In this document: in pieces, positions 1 through 9,008 of the stretch
Position numbering within the stretch: position 1 is the stretch's first letter
Layout: each line of letters opens with the position of its first letter
DNA from: Paraburkholderia rhizosphaerae
GTDB taxonomy: Bacteria; Pseudomonadota; Gammaproteobacteria; Burkholderiales; Burkholderiaceae
Direction: 5' to 3'
Length of the DNA: 38,185 nucleotides
NCBI RefSeq assembly: GCF_004366595.1
Contig: NZ_SORE01000042.1
Location: 1 to 38,185, forward strand
Made by a program: the position numbers and the translations under genes
Notes under the pieces: generated by a model
Told to the model about the DNA's origin: nothing
Database searches by the model: none
The model's input: the letters and a program-made list of their open reading frames with translations, nothing else

Positions 1-22
1 GAAAATGGAAAACCCTCTGGAA

Positions 23-304
23 TCAGGAAGGCGACGTGCTGACCACGCTCGTGCGGTTACCCGCCGCGTCGTAGTTGTAAGTGACGGTGGATGTTCTGGA
101 GCCGTCGGTATAGACGACCTTCGTCAATCGCCCCAGCGCGTCATAGGTGTAGGTCGCATTGCTCGCGGCAAACGCGGTTGCCGCGGACACGAGCAACACG
201 ATGGCGCCTACCACACCGACCGCTCGACACACCCGCTTACGCGACCGGCTTTGCAATACCTCGCGCCGCCGACACAACGAAACAACGACAGACCTTTCTC
301 TCAT
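23..304 (-). CDS. Small exported protein with a single RHS/YD-repeat unit
   Basis: This encodes about 93 residues. The N-terminus is basic and is followed by a hydrophobic stretch ending in an AFA-A signal-peptidase-like site near residue 47. After that come two tyrosine-aspartate units of the RHS family (YTYDALGRLTKVVY and YNYDAAGNRTSVV), and the protein stops right after the second. Full RHS proteins carry tens of such units plus a core and a toxin; none of that is here. It may be a stand-alone secreted mini-RHS protein or a remnant of a larger one. An upstream in-frame TTG at 314-316 would add four residues; the ATG at 302-304 was preferred, but neither has a convincing ribosome binding site. 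The function is unknown. It is transcribed away from the secretion operon and shares the intergenic region with it. Confidence 0.6.
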   Translation of the reverse strand: MRERSVVVSLCRRREVLQSRSRKRVCRAVGVVGAIVLLVSAATAFAASNATYTYDALGRLTKVVYTDGSRTSTVTYNYDAAGNRTSVVSTSPS

Positions 305-648
305 ATTTTTTATCAAGATGCCTAACTAATTCAAATACCAATTGCCGATAAATTCCGGCCCTAAACGGATCGGAATATTACATATCGCCAACCTCCACGG
401 CAACACCAAATACGCTAAATAAGCTCGTTTCGCTGACTAAATCAGCTAATTTTCCGCGGTTCATCCGTGAATCATCGAGTTCATTTGGCCATCTTAATTT
501 CGAGATATAAATCATTCGCTCTATTAACTAGTTCCATGATAAACTGCGCAGCCAAAACGCGAAAGCCGCACGGCCCGACATCATAGACACCGCTACCCAA
601 AACCGTCAGCCCTTCCGCCCATTCCTTTTCCACGCGCACCCGTCAACC
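305..648. other. AT-rich divergent intergenic region upstream of secretion operon
   Basis: This stretch of about 340 bp is markedly richer in A and T than the flanking genes and holds no credible gene. It must carry the start signals for the rightward secretion operon and the leftward RHS gene. It contains an inverted repeat GCTGA-CTAAA-TCAGC at 432-446 that could be an operator. The low GC content can mark a xenogeneic-silencer target or horizontally acquired DNA, which is an inference only. Confidence 0.6.
484..511 (+). promoter_or_regulatory. Weak candidate sigma-70 promoter for secretion operon
   Basis: TTTGGC (484-489) and TATAAA (506-511) are separated by 16 bases. The -10 box is good but the -35 box matches poorly. 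The position is about 140 bases ahead of the first pseudopilin gene. The call is tentative because AT-rich DNA throws up such matches by chance. Confidence 0.22.
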
Positions 649-1074
649 ATGCGAAATACAGCAGGAAGAAGTGAACGAGGTTTTACTCTGCTCGAACTGC
701 TGGTTGTGCTGGTCATCATCGGCCTGCTGGCCGGAATCGTCGGTCCGCGGCTATTTGCCAACGTCGATAAATCCAAGGTCACCACGGCAAAGGCCCAGAT
801 CGATGTGCTGAATAAGGCAGTCGACCAGTTACGGCTCGATATCGGCCGTTACCCGACAACTCAGGAAGGGCTGCCTTTGCTGATGTCGCCGCCTACGGAC
901 GGCACACCGGGCTGGAACGGACCGTACCTCAGCAAGCCCGTACCGCTCGATCCGTGGGGCAAGCCGTACCGCTACGCATCCCCAGGTGCGCGCAATAGCG
1001 ATTACGACATCGTCTCTGATGGCGCCGACAAAGCACCGTCAGCAGACAAGCCCGATGCCGAAGTCGGAAATTGA
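649..1074 (+). CDS. gspG: Major pseudopilin, GspG-like
   Basis: This protein of 141 residues has the class III prepilin signature: a short basic leader ending in Gly, then FTLLELLVVLVIIGLLAGIV with Glu at mature position 5. GspG hallmarks follow: YPTTQEGL, a P-LDPWGKPYRY block, and an acidic C-terminal end (YDIVSDGADKAPS) resembling the GspG calcium loop. The usual Gly-Gly-Glu segment and terminal Trp are absent. In type II secretion GspG is the main subunit of the periplasmic pseudopilus; it is processed at the inner membrane by a PilD-type peptidase, which is not encoded here. It is the first gene of the operon. No clear Shine-Dalgarno precedes the ATG, but the start is fixed by the prepilin leader. 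Confidence 0.93.
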   Translation: MRNTAGRSERGFTLLELLVVLVIIGLLAGIVGPRLFANVDKSKVTTAKAQIDVLNKAVDQLRLDIGRYPTTQEGLPLLMSPPTDGTPGWNGPYLSKPVPLDPWGKPYRYASPGARNSDYDIVSDGADKAPSADKPDAEVGN

Positions 1075-1109
1075 CAAACGGGTAACCGGTAGCGCACCGC
1101 TTTACGCTT

Positions 1110-2369
1110 ATGACGAAATTTGTCTGGTTAGGCCTGAGCGCCCGAGGAGAACTGCGGCAGCACGACCTGCTTGCATCACGTTACGAAGACGCGAAACAGG
1201 AAGCTGCACGGCACGCGAGGACATTGGGCATGCAAGTCGTCGAAGTGCGTGCAGCTCACGTCCGCGCCGCAGATTCGTCTCGTCCGCATTTTTCGGTCGT
1301 CAGCCGGCTGCGCGCTGCACGTTTCGATGTGTCGCTGTTCGCGTGCGAGTTGTTGGCGCTATTGCGCGCGGGGCTCACGTTGACCGAGTCGCTCGAGGCG
1401 CTCGATGAGCGCTCGCGGCGCGGCAAAAGCGCAACGGCCATGGTCGAAAATGATCACCGCGTCCTGTCCGGCCTGATCCTTTCGATGCAACAGGGAAAGT
1501 CGCTATCGTCCGCGTTGAACGACTATCCGGACCAATTCCCGGGCCTGTTCGTCGCGATGCTGGCCGCGAGCGAGCACACCGGCGAATTGCCGCAGGCGCT
1601 TGAGCGCTATCTTCAATACCACGCCCAGGTAAGCGTGGTTCGGCAGAAGCTGATATCGGCGTCGCTCTATCCAGCGATGCTTCTGCTTGTCGGCGTCTCT
1701 GTCGCGTTCTTCCTTATCTGTTTTCTGGCACCGCGCTTCGGACACGTGTACGACGGAATGACGCACGTGGAGCTGCCTGCTATGTCGCGCTGGCTGATCG
1801 GCTTCGGGCTTCTCGTCAGCGACCATGCCGTCGCATCCACGCTCTGCGTTGCCGCCGCGCTGACCGCCATTATCGCGGCACTCATGCAGCCTGCCGTGCG
1901 GCAAAAATGCGTCGCATTGACCGCTCGACTGACCTGGATCGGTCAAATCCTGAAGCTGTCCCAGCTGGCGCGTTTCTATCGTTCCGTGAGCATGCTCCTT
2001 CATGGCGGCGTGGCCCTGTTGCCCGCTCTCGACATTACACGCCATCTGTTGGGCGGTGCCTTGCAGAGCGGACTCGCACGGTCGATGGCATGTATCGCAC
2101 AAGGCAAGACGCTGAGCGAAAGCCTGCAGCAAACGGACCTGCTGACGCCCATCGCGCAGCGCCTGCTGCGCGCGGGCGAGCGAAATGGACAAATTGCCGG
2201 CATGCTCGAACAGGCGGCGCTGTTTCATGAGCGTGAGATCAGCCAGTGGGTCGAACGATTCTCCCGTCTCGTCGAACCGGTTCTGATGCTGCTTATGGGA
2301 CTGGGCATCGGGCTCATCGTGGTGCTTCTGTACCTGCCCATCTTCGATCTGGCGGGAAGTCTGCAATGA
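1110..2369 (+). CDS. gspF: Type II secretion / pilus inner-membrane platform protein, GspF-like
   Basis: The protein has 419 residues, close to the family norm of about 400. It has two copies of the T2SSF domain, roughly residues 75-200 and 285-405. Each begins with a conserved segment (FACELLALLRAGLTLTESLE; ARFYRSVSMLLHGGVALLPAL) and precedes membrane segments (about 188-208 and 390-416). In T2SS and type IV pili this polytopic protein sits at the centre of the inner-membrane platform, where the ATPase turns it or pushes on it to insert pilins. The N-terminal 75 residues, rich in Arg and Ala, match the cytoplasmic N-region of GspF/PilC. The stop codon overlaps the start of the ATPase gene (ATGA), so the two are translationally coupled. 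Confidence 0.93.
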   Translation: MTKFVWLGLSARGELRQHDLLASRYEDAKQEAARHARTLGMQVVEVRAAHVRAADSSRPHFSVVSRLRAARFDVSLFACELLALLRAGLTLTESLEALDERSRRGKSATAMVENDHRVLSGLILSMQQGKSLSSALNDYPDQFPGLFVAMLAASEHTGELPQALERYLQYHAQVSVVRQKLISASLYPAMLLLVGVSVAFFLICFLAPRFGHVYDGMTHVELPAMSRWLIGFGLLVSDHAVASTLCVAAALTAIIAALMQPAVRQKCVALTARLTWIGQILKLSQLARFYRSVSMLLHGGVALLPALDITRHLLGGALQSGLARSMACIAQGKTLSESLQQTDLLTPIAQRLLRAGERNGQIAGMLEQAALFHEREISQWVERFSRLVEPVLMLLMGLGIGLIVVLLYLPIFDLAGSLQ

Positions 2370-4081
2370 GCGAGCGAGCGCCTGACAACGCCATTGACGC
2401 ACGCGACACACTCATCGCACGTGCGCAGGCGCTTGCCCGTACCGACGGCACGCCGGTCATCGTCGCGCTGGAAAACATCGGTGGACTTTCCGCCGATGAC
2501 GCCTTGCAACTTGCCGGCCACGCATGCCGATCGCAAGTACTCAGCCTGGCCGGGATGACGACGATGGCCCCGGACTTCTCCGGCTTCAGTTATGCAGAAT
2601 GTCTGACGCACAACTGCGTCGTGCTGCGCGAAGCGGCAGACGAACATGCGGCCATACAGGAGCATATCTACCCGGTCTTCGTCTGCGACGATCCGTGGAA
2701 CCGCGCGCTAACCACGCTGGCGAGCTACCGCATCACCGGCTACTTCGATCTCGCGATTGCGCATCCCACCGAACTGAAGGCACTGCTTGCCCGTTTCGAC
2801 GCTCATCAAGAAGCGCTGTCGCAGCTGATCCGCCTCGACGACGCGAACGCGGCCGCGCAAGATATCGAAGAAATTTCGCTGACGTCGATCGCGAGCAACG
2901 AAAGCCAGGTGGTCCGTCTCGTGAATTCGACGCTCTATGACGCGCATCGAAATCGCGTTTCGGACATCCATTTCGAGAACTCGATGCGTGGACTGACTAT
3001 CAAGTACCGCATCGACGGTGTCATGTCGACCGCACGGGCACTACCGGACCCCGCGCTCGCCGAGCAGGTCGTTTCGCGTCTCAAGGTGATGGCGGAACTG
3101 GACATTGGCGAAAAGCGGATTCCTCAGGACGGACGCTTTTCGGTGTCCATCGATAGTCGCGAGATCGATTTTCGCGTATCGGTGATGCCCGGGCTCTTCG
3201 GTGAGGACGCCGTGCTGCGCATACTGGATCGTCAATCGCTGACGTCCGACATCGCCCAGTTGAATCTGGACATGCTGGGAATCGATGTATCGACGTGCGA
3301 CGTGATGCGCCGACTGGCGAACCAGCCCTACGGCATGCTGCTCGTCACGGGCCCGACCGGCTCCGGGAAGACCACGACGCTCTATGCGACGCTGTCGGAA
3401 ATCAAACGCGGCGAAGACAAGATCATCACCATCGAAGACCCGGTCGAGTACCAGCTCGAAGACATTCTGCAGATTCCGGTCAACGAAAAGAAGGGGCTGA
3501 CCTTCGCACGCGGTCTGCGCTCGATACTTCGTCACGACCCCGACCGGATTCTGGTCGGTGAAATCCGCGATCGCGAAACTGCGGAGATTGCGATTCAGGC
3601 GGCGCTCACGGGGCACCTCGTCTACACGACGGTGCATGCCAACAACGTGTTCGACGTGCTGAGCCGGTTCCGGCATATGCAGATCGATCCATACAGCTTC
3701 GTCACCGCACTCAACGGCATCGTCGCGCAGCGACTCGTGCGGCTGAACTGCCCGCAGTGCGCGGCGCCATTCTTACCCGACGACACGCAATTGCGCGAAT
3801 CGCACATGATGCGAGATCAGCTTTCCGGCTACACGCTAATGAAAGGTACTGGGTGTGCGAGCTGCCGCGGCGGCGGCTATCGTGGCCGCCGTGCATTGAC
3901 CGAAGTCCTCGTGCTGGACGACGAGTTGCGCGAAGCGATTCTTCAGCAGCTGCCTGCGGCACAGCTCAAGGAAATGGCGCGCCAGCGCGGTATGCGCTCA
4001 ATGCGGGAGCTGGCGATCGACGCCGTGCGTCTCGGACAAACCACCCTCGAAGAAATCAATCGTGTCACTTTCGCTGAGTAG
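2366..4081 (+). CDS. gspE: Assembly ATPase, GspE/PilB-like
   Basis: This protein of 571 residues is a hexameric secretion ATPase. The Walker A motif GPTGSGKTT lies at residues 329-337, followed by the Asp box (IEDPVEYQLE), Walker B (ILVGEIRDRETAEIA) and His box (TGHLVYTTVHAN). A tetracysteine zinc motif, CPQC (462-465) and CASC (497-500), is typical of GspE and PilB extension ATPases and absent from PilT retraction ATPases. The N-terminal third is an N1-type docking domain. The start at 2366 was chosen because its ATG overlaps the gspF stop (ATGA); a longer frame begins upstream inside gspF but overlaps it by 120 bases. It energises pseudopilus assembly on the cytoplasmic face of the inner membrane. 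Confidence 0.94.
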   Translation: MSERAPDNAIDARDTLIARAQALARTDGTPVIVALENIGGLSADDALQLAGHACRSQVLSLAGMTTMAPDFSGFSYAECLTHNCVVLREAADEHAAIQEHIYPVFVCDDPWNRALTTLASYRITGYFDLAIAHPTELKALLARFDAHQEALSQLIRLDDANAAAQDIEEISLTSIASNESQVVRLVNSTLYDAHRNRVSDIHFENSMRGLTIKYRIDGVMSTARALPDPALAEQVVSRLKVMAELDIGEKRIPQDGRFSVSIDSREIDFRVSVMPGLFGEDAVLRILDRQSLTSDIAQLNLDMLGIDVSTCDVMRRLANQPYGMLLVTGPTGSGKTTTLYATLSEIKRGEDKIITIEDPVEYQLEDILQIPVNEKKGLTFARGLRSILRHDPDRILVGEIRDRETAEIAIQAALTGHLVYTTVHANNVFDVLSRFRHMQIDPYSFVTALNGIVAQRLVRLNCPQCAAPFLPDDTQLRESHMMRDQLSGYTLMKGTGCASCRGGGYRGRRALTEVLVLDDELREAILQQLPAAQLKEMARQRGMRSMRELAIDAVRLGQTTLEEINRVTFAE

Positions 4082-4892
4082 GCAACTCCATGCGTTGACC
4101 GCACGGATACAGCGCCTGCCGATCGGTGTCGGCCGTCGCGAGCGGCTATGCATCTATATCGGCGAAAACTGGGCCGCCGCGTGCGCGAGCGCCGGCCCGC
4201 TTCAGCGTGTCGTCCGTATGAAGGCCGTCATTTCTGCCGCTTCGCAGCACCACGACGCGACGGATATCGGGCCGATTCTCGCTGAAATCGAAGCGTGGCT
4301 GCGCATGCATCACATCCGGGCGACGATTAACTGGTTTATGAGTATCGCCCACGTGCGCTATCTGCTCTTGCCTTGGGACGATCGCCTCGCAAGCGATTCT
4401 TTTTGCGAGACCCTCGCGGCCGCGATGTTCGCGCAACAGTTTCCGGGTGACACGCGGAACTTTGCAGCGTACCAGCTTCGACTGGGCCCGATTGCGTACG
4501 GGCAGCCACGCATGGCCGCTCTCGTTCCACACGCAATCGTTAGCCTCATCACTGTGTCCACCCGTCGGTGCCACTGCCGGATCGGCCGTATCGTTCCCAT
4601 GCTGAGCGTAGTCTGGAATCGTTATGTTGAGCAGTTCAACGCAGAAACCGGCGTGCTCGCGCTCATCGAAGGCGAGCGTCTGCTGCGCGTGGACTACGAC
4701 CGGGGCCGGATTGCATCGTTAGCGATTGAACCGTATTCGCCGGATCGAACGCGAGCGGCCAGGCTCGACGGATTCCGCGTGTTCCCCGCGGCGGACACGA
4801 ACGCACCGGCTAACGCACGGTTGACGTTGCCGGATCTCGCCCCCGACGACGACCCGCGCCTCGCCTATGCGCTGTGTGGGCAGTGCCGATGA
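4062..4892 (+). CDS. PilM/GspL-like cytoplasmic assembly protein (divergent)
   Basis: The protein has 276 residues and no strong motif of its own. The assignment rests mainly on position, directly between the ATPase gene and a PilN-like gene, where PilM (or the cytoplasmic half of GspL) is encoded in related systems. It has alternating hydrophobic strands (LCIYIGENWAAAC; VRYLLLPWD; GVLALIEGERLLRVDY) compatible with an actin-like ASKHA fold, but the usual phosphate loops cannot be pointed to with certainty. No membrane segment is seen, which fits PilM rather than full GspL. It starts with GTG at 4062, inside the last 20 bases of gspE; no ATG is usable in this frame. Its stop overlaps the next start (ATGA). 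Confidence 0.55.
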   Translation: MSLSLSRQLHALTARIQRLPIGVGRRERLCIYIGENWAAACASAGPLQRVVRMKAVISAASQHHDATDIGPILAEIEAWLRMHHIRATINWFMSIAHVRYLLLPWDDRLASDSFCETLAAAMFAQQFPGDTRNFAAYQLRLGPIAYGQPRMAALVPHAIVSLITVSTRRCHCRIGRIVPMLSVVWNRYVEQFNAETGVLALIEGERLLRVDYDRGRIASLAIEPYSPDRTRAARLDGFRVFPAADTNAPANARLTLPDLAPDDDPRLAYALCGQCR

Positions 4893-5446
4893 CGCGCCTA
4901 CGCTGGGATTTTTCTGGCCGGCATCGGTGGGCCACGCGCTCGTCGCTGGCCTGTGTTGTCGCGCTAGCGGGTTGCCTGCACGCGCTCTGGTGGCGCGACG
5001 GTCTGTTGCACAAGCGCGAAGCATTGCTCGCGCGGCCCCGTCAAACTCAAACGGTCGCCGGCGGCCGCGGCCATCGTATTGCCGCTGCGCCGTCTCCGGT
5101 GCTGACGCAGGTGTTTGAGGAAATGCGTTACCCATGGAACGACGTGCTTGACAGCCTGCAGCGCGCAACCAAACCGGGCGTCGACCTGCTCGAGCTCGGA
5201 CCGGACGGGGTCGCTGCACAACGCATGCGCATCCAGGGTGCGGCGACCGACGCACAGCGCGTCTTCGATCTGCTCGCCGCGCTGCAGAACGATTCGTTGT
5301 GGTCGTCAGTGCAACTTGTCAGCCAGACGCGAAACGACGGCACTGACGCACCGGGCGGCAGCGGCGCTGCGCCTTCCCCGCCGCTACCGCCCGGTCTTTC
5401 CGGCAGCGTCAGGTTTTCGCTGGCAGCTCAATGGAAGCGACCGTGA
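4889..5446 (+). CDS. PilN-like inner-membrane assembly protein
   Basis: This bitopic protein of 185 residues has a short cytoplasmic N-terminus, one membrane segment (about residues 18-36), a basic/coiled stretch, then a ferredoxin-like periplasmic domain. The domain carries the PilN pattern YPWNDVLDSLQ, GVDLLELGPDG, RIQGAATDAQRVFDLLAAL and a final strand. The C-terminus is a low-complexity Gly/Pro stretch followed by SVRFSLAAQW. PilN and PilO link the cytoplasmic ATPase complex to the periplasmic part; in T2SS the GspL C-terminal part and GspM take these roles. The start at 4889 is chosen from the ATGA overlap; an upstream GTG (4874) would overlap further. Confidence 0.68.
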   Translation: MTRLRWDFSGRHRWATRSSLACVVALAGCLHALWWRDGLLHKREALLARPRQTQTVAGGRGHRIAAAPSPVLTQVFEEMRYPWNDVLDSLQRATKPGVDLLELGPDGVAAQRMRIQGAATDAQRVFDLLAALQNDSLWSSVQLVSQTRNDGTDAPGGSGAAPSPPLPPGLSGSVRFSLAAQWKRP

Positions 5447-6027
5447 ACGCGACGTTGCTCCGATTCTGGCGCATCAGCCGTTGGCATCTCAAGCGCATTG
5501 CAAACGGGATGAACTGGCAACGCACTACCGCGGCCGGTCTTCTCATGCTGTGGGCCGGACTGATGGGCGTCATCGACTTGCCGCTGCAACGTGAAACCCG
5601 GCAGATCGCTGAACGGATTTCAGGCGACATCGCGCATGATCCGGTGGGACCAGGCGCGGTACCGCACGCGCCCGACGATTTGACGGGCGATTTCGTCGCA
5701 TCGTTGCCCGCTTTCGATCGATGCACGGAGCAGCTACGTTCGTTGAACCTGCTCGCCGAAAAAAGCGGCGTCATGATCGCCTCGGCACACTATCGGTACG
5801 AGCCGATGCCTGGCCTGCCCATTACGCGCGTGACCGTCGGAATGGACGTGCGAGGTAATGAAAAACAGCAGCGCCGGTTCCTTCAGATGATGCTGAACGC
5901 GTTCGCCAATCTGGCAATCTCGCGTCTCGCGTACAGCAAGGGTGCCGAAGAAAGCGACAAAGGCGCACTCCGACAGAGGCTGGATATTCACATGTACTTT
6001 CGGGCAAACGCAAAAGCGTCGACATGA
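5431..6027 (+). CDS. PilO/GspM-like inner-membrane assembly protein
   Basis: This bitopic protein of 198 residues has one membrane helix (about residues 32-50, AAGLLMLWAGLMGVIDL) preceded by a basic cytoplasmic stretch. A coil region and a periplasmic domain with two short ferredoxin-like halves follow (LNLLAEKSGVMIASAHYRYE; ITRVTVGMDVRG). The layout and position after the PilN-like gene fit PilO or GspM, which dimerises with PilN/GspL. The ATG at 5431 overlaps the previous gene by 16 bases. A GTG at 5443 gives a GTGA overlap and would drop four residues, so the exact start is uncertain. The downstream gene begins in an ATGA overlap. Confidence 0.65.
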   Translation: MEATVNATLLRFWRISRWHLKRIANGMNWQRTTAAGLLMLWAGLMGVIDLPLQRETRQIAERISGDIAHDPVGPGAVPHAPDDLTGDFVASLPAFDRCTEQLRSLNLLAEKSGVMIASAHYRYEPMPGLPITRVTVGMDVRGNEKQQRRFLQMMLNAFANLAISRLAYSKGAEESDKGALRQRLDIHMYFRANAKAST

Positions 6028-6641
6028 ACCTCACTCTTTCGCCGCCCCTGAGACTTGCACTGATCGCAACGGCAGCAGGTTGCACTGTGATGCTGCTGCG
6101 CCCCGAACCGGTCGAAGCACCCGGGCCAGCTAGTACAAAGCTCGCGCGCGAGACACGCGAACCCCGGGTTGCTCGCGGCGACGCGCCGCCGGACGTGCAT
6201 CCGTGGCGCCGGCGCGCATTGCCGGAACCCGAGATACCGGAACCCGCTGCCGGGGCGACTGCGCAAAACCCTCCGTTACCACGGCAAGACGCAAGCACGC
6301 AGGCAGGTTCGACGCCACCATTGCCGCCGCCGATGCGAAGCGCTGCCGCACAGCCGGACATCGTTTATCTGGGCCGCCTGATACAGGATGAACGGACCCA
6401 GGTATTTTTCGCAACGAATGGCAGCGCGGTGGCACTCGACACAGGCGGCGTACTGAACGGCCGCTGGCGGATCGACGCGATTTCCGCAGCGGACATTACG
6501 CTGCGCGATTTGCAATCCGGAGAAACGCGGCACATCGCGACGGCAGAAAGTGACAACGCAAGCGCCGCTATCGGCGCCGCACCTGCGCAGGTCGGTCAGC
6601 GCTTTCTTGCGAGTCATGCAGGTGAAACAACCACAGATTAA
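6024..6641 (+). CDS. PilP/GspC-like periplasmic linker protein
   Basis: The protein has 205 residues. An N-terminal membrane anchor or signal (LRLALIATAAGCTVMLL) is followed by about 80 residues of Pro-rich linker and a small C-terminal beta domain. That domain (roughly residues 112-175: IVYLGRLIQDERTQVFF, ALDTGGVLNGRWRIDAIS, ITLRDLQSGETRHI) has the pattern of the homology region shared by PilP and GspC. That domain contacts the secretin N0 domain and ties the inner-membrane platform to the outer-membrane channel. An ATG-GC-CTG stretch resembles a lipobox (TAAGC at residues 16-20), so it may be a lipoprotein like PilP. It is coupled to the upstream gene by an ATGA overlap; a 51-base gap precedes the secretin gene. 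Confidence 0.7.
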   Translation: MNLTLSPPLRLALIATAAGCTVMLLRPEPVEAPGPASTKLARETREPRVARGDAPPDVHPWRRRALPEPEIPEPAAGATAQNPPLPRQDASTQAGSTPPLPPPMRSAAAQPDIVYLGRLIQDERTQVFFATNGSAVALDTGGVLNGRWRIDAISAADITLRDLQSGETRHIATAESDNASAAIGAAPAQVGQRFLASHAGETTTD

Positions 6642-6692
6642 ACCTCAGCAAATGGGTACTCACCGTAGTGTCGGCAGCGGGGTTGCCGGCTG

Positions 6693-9008
6693 ATGTCCAT
6701 CTACCGTCGACATTTCGTGCGGATCGCGTCTACCAGCGTGGTCCTCATTGCGATCAGCGGATGCGCCGGTTATAGCCAGTGGCGTGACGGCACGAACCTG
6801 ATCAGCGAAGGCAAAGTCAGCGAAGGCCTGACACGCCTGCAACAGGCGGCGCAAGCGAATCCGGAACAGTACCGGATGAAATACATCGCCGAACGCGACC
6901 GCGAGGTCCGGTCCATCATGCGACAGGCGGCGTCTTTCCGGTACGCAGGCCGTACGGACGAAGCGCTCGACGCGTATCGGCAGGTGCTCCAGCTCGACTC
7001 GCACAACGTCGAAGCGTCGCGCGGTATCGAACTGATCGAGCGCGAGACACGGGAAAAAATCGAGCTGAGCGACGCCCGAGCCGCATACGCCAAAGGCGAT
7101 GCCGCGACAGCACGTCAACTGCTCAACGCGATCCTTGCCGAAAGTCCCGGTCAAGTCGACGCCCGCCGGCTATTGCGGCAACTGGACTCGCACCACACGC
7201 GCAACGCGTTGCTGTTGCCGGCACTGAACGCGGCGCTTCAAAAGCCCGTGACGCTCGAACTCAAGGATGTCGATATCCGCTCTGCGCTGTCGATTCTCAC
7301 GCAGACATCGGGTATCGGTTTCGTGCTGGACAAGGACGTCAGTGCCGATCTGCGCGCGACCCTTTACGCACGCGATACGACGATCGCGGATGCGCTGAAC
7401 CTGATCCTGCAGACTTCTCAGTTGGACAGGAAGGTACTGAACGACACGACGTTGCTCATCTATCCGGCAACCGAAGAAAAGCGCAAGCGCTACGAAGACC
7501 TGATCGTCCGCTCGTACTATCTGAATAGCGGCGACCCAAGAAAACTGCAGGACATGCTACGCACGCTCGTGGCGCCGAAATCGATGTATGTCGACGAACG
7601 CCTGAAGATGCTAGTGGTGCGCGACACCGAACCGGTACAGGATGCGATCGTCCGGTTGCTGGACCTGTACGACATTGCTAGCCCCGAGGTGATACTCGAA
7701 GTCGAGGTGCTCGAGGTCAATTCGAACGATCTGGTCAACGTCGGCATCCAGTTTCCGACCAGCGTCAGCGCAAGCCTCGTCGGACCCGCCGGCGTACCCG
7801 CGAGCCTGACGATCGACCAGCTGAGAAATCTGAACCGGAATAGTTTCCCGTTGACCTTTCCCGACCCGATCGCCGTGCTCAACCTGCGCCAGATCAGCGG
7901 CAGCACGCGTACGCTGGCCAATCCGCGCATCCGTGTACTAAGCCACGAAAAGGCGAGCGTGTTGATCGGCGACAAGGTGCCCGTAATTACCTCCACCGTT
8001 AACCAGACGTCCAGTGCGATCACGGAGTCGATCAACTATCTCGACGTAGGGCTCAAGCTCGAGGTGGAACCTGAAATACATGTCGATAACGATGTAACGA
8101 TGCGCGTCGCGTTAGAGGTCAGCAATATCGTCAAGGAGGTCCGGTCTTCATCGACCGGGTTGCTCGCTTATCAGATCGGCACGCGAAACGCGAACACCGT
8201 GCTGCGTCTTCATGAAGGCGAGACGCAAGCGCTAGCGGGACTGATCAAGAGCGAGAGTCAGACGTCGGGCAGCCATATTCCGGGCATCGGCAAGATTCCG
8301 GTGCTTGGACGTCTTTTTTCGAACGACAGCGATAGCAGTACCCGATCTGAGATCGTTCTGCTGATCACGCCGCATCTGACGCGTTCACTCGCGATGCCGG
8401 ACGCCTATGCACAAGCGTTTCCGAGTGGGACCGCCGAACAGATTTCGACGCAACCGCTACGCCTGACGCCTGCGGCGCAATACAGCGACACGGGTAGCGT
8501 GGGATCGGGGGCCGCCGCGATCGATCGCGCCTATGCACGTCCTGCATCGGTGAACGACATCAGTCCGATACCCTCTTCCCCGCCGCGAGGCGCCGTCGCG
8601 TCGCCAGCGACATCGCAAGATGGTCTCGACGTCGTCCAGTTCGGCCTGAATGCACCGTCGCAGGTCGCGCGAAATAGCGTGTTTGTCGTCGACCTGCTGG
8701 CAACCGGTCGCGGCTTCCAAAGAGCGGAGTTGGATCTGGTACTGGATCAGCCTGGTTTGCGGTTATTGAAGGTCGAACCGCATAGCGGTGTACTGATCGA
8801 CGCAAAGCCGCAGGGTAACGGGCTTCATATTGCAATCGGCAAGGTCACACAGTCTGACGGTCCGCTCGCCGCGATATCGCTCGAGACAGACCCTCCCTCC
8901 AATGGACCAGTCAATCTTTCATTGCAGAATCTCCATGTCGAAAACGCAAGCAACGCACCGCTTTCAGCGGCGGTCGCGCTGCCCAGACCGATCATCGTGT
9001 CGCCGTGA
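6693..9008 (+). CDS. gspD: Outer-membrane secretin with TPR-like N-region and C-terminal cohesin-like domain
   Basis: The protein has 771 residues. The N-terminus has a lipoprotein signal with lipobox AISGC (Cys24). Residues about 30-180 hold TPR-like helical repeats (GRTDEALDAYRQVLQLD; GDAATARQLLNAILAESP). An STN/N0-type domain follows at about 188-265 (LELKDVDIRSALSIL). The secretin core spans about 329-565 (VILEVEVLEVNSNDLVNVGI, SVLIGDKVPVITS, EIVLLITPHLTR). After a Ser/Pro/Ala-rich linker, residues about 646-771 form a beta-rich domain (VQFGLNAPSQVARNSVFVVD, GLRLLKVEPHSGVL) resembling cohesin-type domains found at the C-terminus of some secretins. It forms the outer-membrane channel of this system. 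The cohesin-like tail is absent from classical GspD and PilQ. Confidence 0.9.
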   Translation: MSIYRRHFVRIASTSVVLIAISGCAGYSQWRDGTNLISEGKVSEGLTRLQQAAQANPEQYRMKYIAERDREVRSIMRQAASFRYAGRTDEALDAYRQVLQLDSHNVEASRGIELIERETREKIELSDARAAYAKGDAATARQLLNAILAESPGQVDARRLLRQLDSHHTRNALLLPALNAALQKPVTLELKDVDIRSALSILTQTSGIGFVLDKDVSADLRATLYARDTTIADALNLILQTSQLDRKVLNDTTLLIYPATEEKRKRYEDLIVRSYYLNSGDPRKLQDMLRTLVAPKSMYVDERLKMLVVRDTEPVQDAIVRLLDLYDIASPEVILEVEVLEVNSNDLVNVGIQFPTSVSASLVGPAGVPASLTIDQLRNLNRNSFPLTFPDPIAVLNLRQISGSTRTLANPRIRVLSHEKASVLIGDKVPVITSTVNQTSSAITESINYLDVGLKLEVEPEIHVDNDVTMRVALEVSNIVKEVRSSSTGLLAYQIGTRNANTVLRLHEGETQALAGLIKSESQTSGSHIPGIGKIPVLGRLFSNDSDSSTRSEIVLLITPHLTRSLAMPDAYAQAFPSGTAEQISTQPLRLTPAAQYSDTGSVGSGAAAIDRAYARPASVNDISPIPSSPPRGAVASPATSQDGLDVVQFGLNAPSQVARNSVFVVDLLATGRGFQRAELDLVLDQPGLRLLKVEPHSGVLIDAKPQGNGLHIAIGKVTQSDGPLAAISLETDPPSNGPVNLSLQNLHVENASNAPLSAAVALPRPIIVSP

